Shown here: in pieces, positions 58,286-64,000 of the stretch
Layout: each line of letters starts with the position of its first letter
How positions within the stretch are numbered: the stretch's first letter is position 1
Virus record (IMG/VR): IMGVR_UViG_3300014501_000002
Span: 47,515-111,514 of that record
From: a virus
Length of the DNA stretch: 64,000 nt
Strand: one strand, 5' to 3'
Position numbers and translations under genes: made by a program
The notes under the pieces: model-generated
What the model was told of the DNA's origin: nothing
Database searches by the model: none
Seen by the model: only the letters and a program-made list of their open reading frames with translations

Positions 58286-59392
58286 TTAAGCACATTGCTG
58301 TGCCTCCGTTCCCGTAAACGGTGCCGTCAATAGCACCGAACGCGGTCGCACTGAGTCCCGCGCTAATCCACCGATAGGCTGGACTCGCTGTGATAGCGAG
58401 AAAGCCGCGTTAGCATCTCGGTGGTCATTGTGTCCGCAATGAGCGCAGCGGTAGAACTTTCCGTTGGGCTTGGTTAACTGATGGCAGCGAGAGCACTCCT
58501 GCGATGTGTACGCAGGGTCGACTTCGATTACCATTACTCCGCGCAAAGCGGCTTTGTACAGGATGTATTGGAGCAATTGATAGAAACTCCACTGGCTCTT
58601 TTCGGAGTAGCGGCGAATCTTTCCCTTGCGAACTGTATCCAATTTTTCCAGCACAATGCACCGACGATGTGATGCGGCGTAGTCCACTATCTGTTTGGAC
58701 ACGACGTGATTCTCATACTTGGTGCGTCTAGACTGTTTGTTGCGAATCTTGTGAAGCAGACGCCGCTTCCCAAGACGCTGTAAACTCGATTTTCTACGAC
58801 GCCACACTTCCTTGGTGTACGCTGGATTAAAACCTAGGTGCAACACTTTCCCCGTCTGCGGGTCGGCTAACGTTGCCACCGCGCCGACTGAGTTGCGGTC
58901 AACGCCCACTGTACCCGTTGGCTTGAGCGAAGACTGCGCTGGTGTGTTGTAACTAATGTGGGTGTACCAGACGCCTTTGCGTTGAATGAACTCGATGCTG
59001 CGAATGAATCCAGCGACAGGACGCATGAACACAACAGGTAGGACAAACTTCTTAAAGATGGCGGGTATGCGAATGCCGTTGCCTTCCAGTTTAACTACCT
59101 TACCCTTGTCCCCACAAATAGGAATGACGATGTTCGAGACAGACTTACATTTTTTGTTACGTTGATATTTAGTAATTAAACTCTTGCTTACGACACAAGG
59201 TATCGTGTTATAATACTTGCTAGAGGATTTATCCCGATGGGCGAGCATCTCGTGAACAGCAACACGGCAACGGTCTCGCAGGTCGTTGAGAGGTCCCGTA
59301 AACGAATCGGGAACCTTGACTTTGACCGTGCAAGCCACTGTGTTTACCACTTGGCTGTCCACGTCGTGTTTTGTGTTAAGTTTAGGCGTCAT
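58286..59392 (-). CDS. tnpB: TnpB-family RNA-guided nuclease
   Basis: 368 residues. RuvC residues: Asp in VGVDRNSVGAVATL, Glu in CIVLEKLD, Asp in HRDANAAFSL. Zinc finger CSRCHQLTK and CAHCGHND. The N-terminus (ACTVKVKVPDSFTGPLNDL) is typical of a different TnpB branch than the copy at 40758. Likely functional with the guide RNA formed from the 3' end. Overlaps tnpA by 156 nt on the other strand. Confidence 0.88.
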   Translation of the reverse strand: MTPKLNTKHDVDSQVVNTVACTVKVKVPDSFTGPLNDLRDRCRVAVHEMLAHRDKSSSKYYNTIPCVVSKSLITKYQRNKKCKSVSNIVIPICGDKGKVVKLEGNGIRIPAIFKKFVLPVVFMRPVAGFIRSIEFIQRKGVWYTHISYNTPAQSSLKPTGTVGVDRNSVGAVATLADPQTGKVLHLGFNPAYTKEVWRRRKSSLQRLGKRRLLHKIRNKQSRRTKYENHVVSKQIVDYAASHRRCIVLEKLDTVRKGKIRRYSEKSQWSFYQLLQYILYKAALRGVMVIEVDPAYTSQECSRCHQLTKPNGKFYRCAHCGHNDHRDANAAFSLSQRVQPIGGLARDSVRPRSVLLTAPFTGTEAQQCA

Positions 59393-59719
59393 ATACTCAC
59401 CGCAGAGCGGAGAGACTTTACTAATATCACTCTACGCGCAATTGCTGAATCTGTCAAGTGCGAAATTATCGAGTTTGGCGCAGAGGAAGACCACGTACAC
59501 TTTTTGCTCAGGTATCCACCAACGGTGGAACTGAGTGCGATTATTGGCACTCTCAAGAGCAAATCTGCTAAGGCGTTACTTGACAAGTTCGGCTCCTTCT
59601 TCTGGGGTAAACATCTTCGTACTGTTTGGAGCAGTGGTTTCTTTCTCTGCTCCGTCGGTGGTGCGACTCTCGAAATCCTCAAACAGTACGTTGAGAACCA
59701 AGGTAAATCACTCAGCTAG
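59237..59719 (+). CDS. tnpA: TnpA, Y1 HUH transposase (IS200/IS605)
   Basis: 160 residues as an open frame; the functional core starts around CVYHLAVHVVFCVKFRRHIL. HUH motif is DHVHFLL, catalytic Tyr in LKQYVENQ. It cuts and joins single-stranded DNA at the element's hairpins. The first ~25 residues overlap tnpB and may not be translated. It is one of few rightward genes in this region. Confidence 0.85.
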   Translation: MGEHLVNSNTATVSQVVERSRKRIGNLDFDRASHCVYHLAVHVVFCVKFRRHILTAERRDFTNITLRAIAESVKCEIIEFGAEEDHVHFLLRYPPTVELSAIIGTLKSKSAKALLDKFGSFFWGKHLRTVWSSGFFLCSVGGATLEILKQYVENQGKSLS

Positions 59720-59759
59720 AGACGCCGCTTACCCACCGTAAACGGAGGGATTGCGCGGC

Positions 59760-59772
59760 TAAATCTGTTCAT
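59760..59772 (-). pseudogene. 5' fragment (MNRF) of a gene split by an IS605 element
   Basis: CTAGGAGG before ATG, then MNRF and the element. See 58074-58232 for the other part. Confidence 0.45.
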
Positions 59773-59783
59773 CGCTATGCCTC

Positions 59784-60494
59784 CTAGGCAATTAGTGCGA
59801 GCGAAGTACCCGCTATCTGTACGAAACCCGATGCATCCTTCTTAGCTGGTCCCTTCGCACGTAACCCGATGACTGATCCTTTGTACCCATCCAAGAAACG
59901 CAAATCGTGCAAGTCTCCGTCAATCACTCGCGCGCCTAAAAACGTCTCCGGTAACGGGGCTCCGCGTTTCGTGTTAAAGACTACGGCCACATTGATGCCA
60001 TGATTTAACGCGTCGATTGCATGTGCCCGGTTAGACTCATGTAGCGAAAATGTAATGTGGTAATTCGGCCGCACGCGTAGTTGTGGCCTAGGTATCTTCG
60101 TGTAATCATAGAATTGCACGTGCGGGAATTCGGCACATATCGCGGCCGACAGTTCTGCTAGATCAGATGTGCCATTGATTCGGACGGCGGGTATCATATG
60201 AAGCTTTGCCGCGCGTCGGACCAATGCATGCACGTCCTTTCGCAGTTGCACCATAAACCCGGCTTTATCCCGTGTGTACCACTGTGTCTTGCGAATACGG
60301 GCTCCGTGAATCATTTCGGGAAACACCATTGCTCGCCCGGCATCGTCAAGACATCCCTTGATACAACCCGCCGATGCGAACGGACACACGTTACGCCCGC
60401 TTTCCTTCGATGGAGCAAGATACAGAATGCCCGTAAGGTATCCAAGTGACTCGCCCTTGCTAGTTTTCGCGTTCTGTACTGTAAGAAGCTTCAT
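59784..60494 (-). CDS. Conserved phage protein with CPFASAGC motif
   Basis: 236 residues. VCPFASAGCIKGCLDDAGR is a Cys cluster conserved in a phage protein family (DUF7227-like). RKTQWYTRDKAGFMVQLRKDVHALVRRA and VRINGTSDL follow. The Cys residues may hold an iron-sulfur cluster or metal; the function is unknown. First gene leftward of the control region after DUF932. Confidence 0.65.
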   Translation of the reverse strand: MKLLTVQNAKTSKGESLGYLTGILYLAPSKESGRNVCPFASAGCIKGCLDDAGRAMVFPEMIHGARIRKTQWYTRDKAGFMVQLRKDVHALVRRAAKLHMIPAVRINGTSDLAELSAAICAEFPHVQFYDYTKIPRPQLRVRPNYHITFSLHESNRAHAIDALNHGINVAVVFNTKRGAPLPETFLGARVIDGDLHDLRFLDGYKGSVIGLRAKGPAKKDASGFVQIAGTSLALIA

Positions 60495-60577
60495 CGGTTT
60501 CTTGCCTCCGCTTTCGTTCGATTGTCTAGCTTACTGTCACACGCTAACGCGTGCATGATGCATTCGCCGGTTTAGGG

Positions 60578-61393
60578 TTAGAGTAAACCTTTCAGTTCCG
60601 CCATTGCTTCGGCGCGCGTCCATAGTGCACGGTTCAAGCGGACGTCATTCGAAATAGACTTGACGGCGCGTGAAGTAACGCGTTCGCCATTCGAAAACGT
60701 CCGGATGCCCTTCGTGGTGTTCTCTTGGATGCGGTTAAAGGTATTCCACAAGCTATTACCCGCATCGTCTCGCCGACGTGGTGCGAGCAACATTTCGGGA
60801 GTGATACCCGTTTGCTTCTCTCCTTCCTTTTCTTCGAACCGGAGACGATGCGCGGACGTGGCAAGCGCCAATTGTTCATTGGTGCTCAATTCGACGCTCT
60901 GCCATTTGCCGATGACATCCAATATCTTCGGCGCTTGTTCGAAAACGTGCTGTGTACCGGCAATCACTTCGTCAATGATATTTCCAGTGTGACGGATTGA
61001 AACGGCCGCGAGCAAGCTATCTGCCACAACCATTCCGTTTGAGCACACGAAGCGAAACACACCACCCATAAGCTTATAGCGGCTTGTTCCGTCATGCGCG
61101 TTAATCAATACCACTTCGACGATTGACTCGCCGACGACGGCAAGCGTATTGAAGCTTTGAAGCGAACGGAAGCGAAGCATGTGTTTCGTGAAATCCTTCT
61201 TATCCGCGATACGTGTGCGAGACTGCGACGCGGATACGGGCACGAAACCCGCTTCCCGTAAACCTGAAATCACGTCGGACGTGGGGATAAACGTGTACCG
61301 ACCGCTTTGCGCGTGGTACGGTTCAGTTGCGAACGCGGACGGCGCAAAGTGTCTGATATCTTCGATGCTCATTTCATTGCGGTAGTTCGTCAT
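60578..61393 (-). CDS. DUF932 protein
   Basis: 271 residues. Central FRFVCSNGMVV and SIRHTGNIIDEV segments and YKLMGGVFRF are hallmarks of DUF932, a family found in phages and plasmids. Molecular function unknown. The promoter with GTAC boxes at 61458-61517 lies about 65 nt upstream. Confidence 0.75.
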   Translation of the reverse strand: MTNYRNEMSIEDIRHFAPSAFATEPYHAQSGRYTFIPTSDVISGLREAGFVPVSASQSRTRIADKKDFTKHMLRFRSLQSFNTLAVVGESIVEVVLINAHDGTSRYKLMGGVFRFVCSNGMVVADSLLAAVSIRHTGNIIDEVIAGTQHVFEQAPKILDVIGKWQSVELSTNEQLALATSAHRLRFEEKEGEKQTGITPEMLLAPRRRDDAGNSLWNTFNRIQENTTKGIRTFSNGERVTSRAVKSISNDVRLNRALWTRAEAMAELKGLL

Positions 61394-61457
61394 GTGATTG
61401 TCTCCGTTTTACCTTTGCTAGTGAATTCTAGGCTTCCTAGTGCCGTCTGACAGTTAC

Positions 61458-61517
61458 AGGATACGATGCGGCTTGCGAAACGTCAATGGTACGTTAGTAC
61501 TGATTATACCTTAGTAC
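61458..61517 (-). promoter_or_regulatory. GTAC-box promoter A
   Basis: Leftward: GTAC-n13-GTAC-n4-GTAC-CA-TTGACG-n17-TATCCT. It lies in front of the DUF932 gene. Same layout as promoters B-E. Confidence 0.7.
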
Positions 61518-61599
61518 TCTCATTTTGTGGGACTACCACGAATCGAAGTATTCGCGCGGACAGGATCAGCATGCAACCGAGAATGACTAGAGATATCAT
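61504..61599 (-). CDS. Membrane micropeptide, 31 aa
   Basis: GGAGGAAACTAGCC before ATG, a cassette shared with two other genes. ISLVILGCMLILSARILRFVVV is one membrane helix. The stop overlaps promoter A. Confidence 0.5.
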   Translation of the reverse strand: MISLVILGCMLILSARILRFVVVPQNESTKV

Positions 61600-61601
61600 G
61601 G

Positions 61602-61774
61602 CTAGTTTCCTCCATGTATCGTGAGATACTTATGGACGCGTTCTTTATACGTGATAATCCACGTGGGGTGTGCGTCGCGCATACTGTTAATGTACGGCCA
61701 TGCGTCGCAGTTTACTGCGAACGTGGCAAGGATACGTTTTCGTTTGCCTACTGTGCCATCGCGTAAACAGTTGT
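61602..61774 (-). CDS. ORF without a clear start, about 57 aa
   Basis: Ends with IHGGN before the GGAGGAAACTAG cassette, and reads DNCLRDGTVGKRKRILATFA... No usual start codon in frame until ATG (Met ~31). An ATG in another frame (61772) begins MTTVYAMAQ. Possible frameshift or rare start. Confidence 0.35.
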
Positions 61775-61778
61775 CATG

Positions 61779-61877
61779 TTAGTTGGCTCCGTTCCAGATG
61801 ATAACTCCCATAATGAAAGTTATCAAGAATCCTATTACCTGTACCGCGTCTAGTGGATTAACTGTTATCGTTATCAT
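61779..61877 (-). CDS. Membrane micropeptide, 32 aa
   Basis: MITITVNPLDAVQVIGFLIT and further hydrophobic residues. The ATG falls about where transcription from promoter B should start, so the message could be leaderless. Confidence 0.45.
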   Translation of the reverse strand: MITITVNPLDAVQVIGFLITFIMGVIIWNGAN

Positions 61878-61883
61878 GGCTCG

Positions 61884-61941
61884 ATTATGCCTGTAATCTG
61901 TCCGCGCGTCAATAGTACTTCCGTACTGAATTTCACAGTAC
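61884..61941 (-). promoter_or_regulatory. GTAC-box promoter B
   Basis: Leftward: GTAC-n11-GTAC-n4-GTAC-TA-TTGACG-n17-CATAAT. The first spacing is 2 bp shorter than in the others. Confidence 0.65.
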
Positions 61942-62177
61942 TAAACCTGTAAGTGTATGCGTGACTCCAGAACCAAGTTTGCGATATTGACGCGGCTTGG
62001 TGTTTCGTCGCGGTCCTTATCCCATGTAATATCCGCTAACGCGAACGTATCGGATAATGAGGAAATACCCGTTACGATGCCGCGTGCGAACGGAAGCGGA
62101 CCAGTGTAGGCCGATATGCTCCGCAAGAATTTAACAGAATATGCTACACGGCTACCTATTTCGATTTTCCCGCTCAT
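61941..62177 (-). CDS. Hypothetical beta-rich protein, 78 aa
   Basis: ATG follows GGAGG. Pattern KIEIGSRVAYSVKFL and FARGIVTGIS resembles a small SH3-like barrel. No family recognised. Confidence 0.55.
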   Translation of the reverse strand: MSGKIEIGSRVAYSVKFLRSISAYTGPLPFARGIVTGISSLSDTFALADITWDKDRDETPSRVNIANLVLESRIHLQV

Positions 62178-62302
62178 GATGCTTTCCTCCGTTTGAACTT
62201 GAGTATCACTACGGGCTCGCCAGTTCTGTCTAGCTTAAGCTTGCCCGTGGCGAGTTGGATAGCTACGAAAGCCGCGTGTGTCGGTTTGTTGTGCATTACC
62301 AT
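62174..62302 (-). CDS. Hypothetical small protein, 42 aa
   Basis: MVMHNKPTHAAFVAIQLATG with a basic end. The stop overlaps the next ATG. ATG 62302 lies close to the start of transcription from promoter C; ATG 62296 is an alternative. Confidence 0.5.
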   Translation of the reverse strand: MVMHNKPTHAAFVAIQLATGKLKLDRTGEPVVILKFKRRKAS

Positions 62303-62311
62303 GATGTATGC

Positions 62312-62371
62312 AGTCTATCCTATGGATAGTTTATCGTCAATGGTACAAAGGTACTGAATATTACTTAGTAC
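62312..62371 (-). promoter_or_regulatory. GTAC-box promoter C
   Basis: Leftward: GTAC-n13-GTAC-n4-GTAC-CA-TTGACG-n17-TAGACT. Confidence 0.7.
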
Positions 62372-62537
62372 CCTCTGCAATAGACTTGAACGCATAGAAT
62401 GCTTCGCCTAGGACGGGCATGGCAATGTCAGATTGAAAATCATCGGATTCGAACAGTGACTCGACGACATACTGCGCGCCGTCTTCGTTGACTTGTGTAA
62501 CGATGCTGTCGTTATAGATGCCTTGGATGATGTCCAT
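62361..62537 (-). CDS. Hypothetical acidic protein, 58 aa
   Basis: AAAGGAG before the ATG. Acidic (DIIQGIYNDSIVTQVNEDG, then FESDDF). The stop lies in promoter C. Confidence 0.55.
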   Translation of the reverse strand: MDIIQGIYNDSIVTQVNEDGAQYVVESLFESDDFQSDIAMPVLGEAFYAFKSIAEGTK

Positions 62538-62564
62538 TTGTTTCTCCTTTGTGTTACTGTGCCC

Positions 62565-62624
62565 ATGCTACGATATGAATAGTTTAATGTCTATAGTACG
62601 TTGGTACCGAATGTTACTTAGTAC
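62565..62624 (-). promoter_or_regulatory. GTAC-box promoter D
   Basis: Leftward: GTAC-n13-GTAC-n4-GTAC-TA-TAGACA-n17-TAGCAT. The start region reads ATGGGCACAGTAACA, shared with promoter E. Confidence 0.7.
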
Positions 62625-62625
62625 G

Positions 62626-62826
62626 TTATTTGTCCCATACCCGATCAACCAGACCAACATACTCGCGTTCGATATCATCGTTAAAGAACAGGGTTACAGA
62701 CTCGCACGATGCGCGGCTTCGCATTTCTTTGGACAGGCGAACGTACGCGCCGTACTTCATGCGCGCAGTGTGTTGGTTGTTTCCTTCGTACACTGTACCG
62801 ATGTTACCTACAATTACTTGGTACAT
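62626..62826 (-). CDS. Hypothetical protein, 66 aa
   Basis: GGAGGCAACTAGCC before ATG. Beta-rich N-terminus (MYQVIVGNIGTVYEG) and an acidic end. No family recognised. Confidence 0.55.
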   Translation of the reverse strand: MYQVIVGNIGTVYEGNNQHTARMKYGAYVRLSKEMRSRASCESVTLFFNDDIEREYVGLVDRVWDK

Positions 62827-62828
62827 GG

Positions 62829-62990
62829 CTAGTTGCCTCCTTTGATAGACTGATACACTTCGTCCGTCTCGCTTGTTCCGCCGTTACTCTCTACCACGTT
62901 GGATGCTACTTGATAACTCTCGCCGGTCAGTACGCGGCATCCATTATGTTCCACACCATAAAACCCATTTCCTTCGTTGATTAGTTTCAT
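62829..62990 (-). CDS. Hypothetical protein, 53 aa
   Basis: GGAGGTAACTAGCC before ATG. Ends with SIKGGN because the next gene's ribosome binding site is inside the coding sequence. No family recognised. Confidence 0.55.
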   Translation of the reverse strand: MKLINEGNGFYGVEHNGCRVLTGESYQVASNVVESNGGTSETDEVYQSIKGGN

Positions 62991-62992
62991 GG

Positions 62993-63190
62993 CTAGTTAC
63001 CTCCTTCGTTGAAACGCTGGATAGCATCGCGGTACTGCTTACGCTGTACGCGGCCGATGCTCGACTGCGGATCAGGCTCCTCAGTTCCGAATCGTTGCAC
63101 CGTGACGTGATGCATGCTCGGAAGTGAGACAGGGAACAGTAAGGATAACAGTTTTTCGAAGATGGCTCGCATTGCTAAGGTGCGTTTCAT
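62993..63190 (-). CDS. Hypothetical protein, 65 aa
   Basis: ATG 63190 follows AGGAGATATCAAA. N-terminal hydrophobic helix (MRAIFEKLLSLLFPVSL), then a basic tail ending EGGN. Confidence 0.55.
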   Translation of the reverse strand: MKRTLAMRAIFEKLLSLLFPVSLPSMHHVTVQRFGTEEPDPQSSIGRVQRKQYRDAIQRFNEGGN

Positions 63191-63215
63191 TTTGATATCT
63201 CCTGTTACTGTGCCC

Positions 63216-63276
63216 ATGATATGCCTTAGTCTCGTTTCCCGTCAATGGTACAATTGTACCGATTATGCCTTAGTAC
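63216..63276 (-). promoter_or_regulatory. GTAC-box promoter E
   Basis: Leftward: GTAC-n13-GTAC-n4-GTAC-CA-TTGACG-n18-TATCAT. Confidence 0.65.
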
Positions 63277-63381
63277 CCCTTGAACCGGATGCATGATGCC
63301 GGTTGTGGGAAAACTTTCCATACCTTAACCATACCTAACCATGCCGGGCGTCCGGGACGTGGTTTATTCGGAGCCCGTGAA

Positions 63382-63452
63382 TTGGTGACAGCATTGTGCA
63401 AATAGTGTCACCAAATAGGATTGGTGACAGAATAGCTAGATGCTGTCGCCAA
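63382..63452. repeat. Two inverted repeats of TTGGTGACA
   Basis: TTGGTGACA (63382-63390) faces TGTCACCAA (63406-63414), and TTGGTGACA (63421-63429) faces TGTCGCCAA (63444-63452). The two units are about 39 bp apart. No T-run, so regulator or replication-protein sites are more likely than terminators. The rest of 63277-63435 has no gene that I can support. Confidence 0.7.
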
Positions 63453-63849
63453 TTCGCTGTGCCTCCTTCCATCCGAATCTAACCCGATTCAAATACTCCG
63501 ATGTTTCGTTCGCGGTCGAAAGGATTGAATTACCTAAGCTAATACCTTGTTTAAAATCGTTGTAACCCTTTGAAAATGCTTTAGTTGAGTCATCAGATGA
63601 TAGGCCGATTTGCTCTTGCGGCTTAGCCGCTTCTTGTGGCTCGCGCCCGGCTAATTGAACGTGTGCTGAAAGGGACCAGTAATAGTTCTTTCCATCGTAT
63701 AGCGTCCATCCGTTGATATTGCGTAGCGCACGTTGCATCGTTCGCCATTCAACAACTGTAAGACGGTCGCTGTCCAAGCGCTGTAAGTCTTCGACGCGGA
63801 CGGCGCCATTCTGCAACTGTTCCCTAAGCCATTCTTCATTACGTTCCAT
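63436..63849 (-). CDS. Hypothetical protein, 137 aa
   Basis: First leftward gene after the tandem repeats. AAGGAGG upstream. The N-terminal half (EEWLREQLQNGAVRVEDLQRL) resembles a small helical domain; the C-terminal half is helical and Ser/Asn-rich. Position suggests an early regulator, but no HTH is certain. Confidence 0.6.
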   Translation of the reverse strand: MERNEEWLREQLQNGAVRVEDLQRLDSDRLTVVEWRTMQRALRNINGWTLYDGKNYYWSLSAHVQLAGREPQEAAKPQEQIGLSSDDSTKAFSKGYNDFKQGISLGNSILSTANETSEYLNRVRFGWKEAQRIGDSI

Positions 63850-63867
63850 CGTTCTGCCTCCTTAAGT

Positions 63868-64000
63868 CCATCAGCACTATATAGTATAGTGCATTAAACC
63901 CTAACCCTAACCATCAGCATTATATAGTATAGTGCATTAAACCCTAACCCTAACCATCAGCATTATATAGTATAGTGCATTAAACCCTAACCCTAACCAT
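63868..64000. repeat. 43-bp tandem repeats with palindrome and CCCTAA units
   Basis: Three copies (63868-63910, 63911-63953, 63954-63996) and the start of a fourth at the window edge. Each has CCCTAACCCTAA and a palindromic CACTATA-TAG-TATAGTG (perfect in copy 1, one mismatch in the others). Lies upstream of the first leftward gene. Operator array or replication iterons are possible. Confidence 0.85.

Larger units (their letters stand above)
58233..59757. mobile_element. IS605-type element with divergent tnpA and tnpB
   Basis: tnpB reads leftward and tnpA rightward, with overlapping 5' ends. The right end has the hairpin CCCAGAGT-TC-ACTCTGGG at 58236-58254; the left end hairpin (CCGTAAACGG) lies near 59733-59742. 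Both proteins keep their catalytic residues, so it could be active. It disrupts a small gene. Confidence 0.8.

Noticed and set aside
63891-63996. CCCTAACCCTAA as eukaryotic telomere sequence
   Set aside because: Only two units per 43-bp repeat, inside a phage control region; all surrounding genes are phage-like.

Overview
The window looks like part of the genome of a large temperate tailed phage (or a prophage/metagenomic phage contig) of a Gram-negative host. No terminase, portal or capsid gene is inside the window, but the gene set is clearly viral: virion-associated proteins, a tyrosine integrase, an endolysin, a family A DNA polymerase, a primase-helicase, a UvrD-type helicase with an intein, a RecB/Cas4-like exonuclease, homing endonucleases, nucleotide-metabolism enzymes and about 90 tiny, tightly overlapping genes. 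A diderm host is suggested by a TolC-like and an HlyD-like protein and by a PEP-CTERM protein. Two exported proteins (9.7-10.1 kb and 55.8-56.5 kb) resemble proteins I associate with Acidobacteriota (Terriglobia); that host assignment is an inference from memory and is tentative.

Layout. 0-7.56 kb reads rightward: the end of a late operon with four large proteins, probably carried in the virion, then three small genes. It converges at 7.57-7.62 kb, at a conserved hairpin, with everything else. From 63.85 kb down to 7.62 kb nearly all genes read leftward. Order from right to left: a control region with 43-bp tandem repeats and five near-identical promoters carrying GTAC boxes (61.4-64 kb); DUF932 and other small early genes; an IS605-type element (58.2-59.8 kb); small genes with two strong promoters and a structured leader; a PEP-CTERM protein, an ATP-dependent DNA ligase and an exopolysaccharide-type cassette of glycosyltransferase, HlyD-like and TolC-like genes (50.7-56.5 kb); an RlaP-like nucleotidyltransferase and endonuclease VII; dNMP kinase, HD nucleotidase, phosphoesterase, DnaQ-like exonuclease and an ssDNA-binding-like protein (42.2-47.2 kb); a second IS200/IS605 element (40.7-42.1 kb); primase-helicase, DNA polymerase, recombination protein, UvrD helicase and exonuclease (28-39.3 kb), interrupted by HNH and GIY-YIG homing genes; endolysin, RNA ligase and SNF2 helicase (17.6-24.7 kb); a pentapeptide-repeat protein behind a cloverleaf-like leader RNA; many small proteins including a MazG-like pyrophosphohydrolase, two SprT-like peptidases and a cREC-domain protein; and last the integrase.

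How it fits together. Replication is largely self-supplied: primase-helicase, polymerase A, helicases, exonucleases, ssDNA-binding protein and DNA ligase. Nucleotide supply and quality control come from the kinase, HD nucleotidase and MazG-like enzyme. RNA ligase, RlaP and cREC proteins suggest RNA repair against host tRNA-cutting defences. The most unusual content is the membrane glycosyltransferase with a matching periplasmic adaptor and outer-membrane channel, which could let the infected cell or lysogen make and export a polysaccharide. Several undescribed regulatory or RNA structures are also visible: a hairpin found twice with compensatory stem changes, two multi-stem leader RNAs, GTAC-box promoters, and a tRNA-like sequence with its halves in reversed order.
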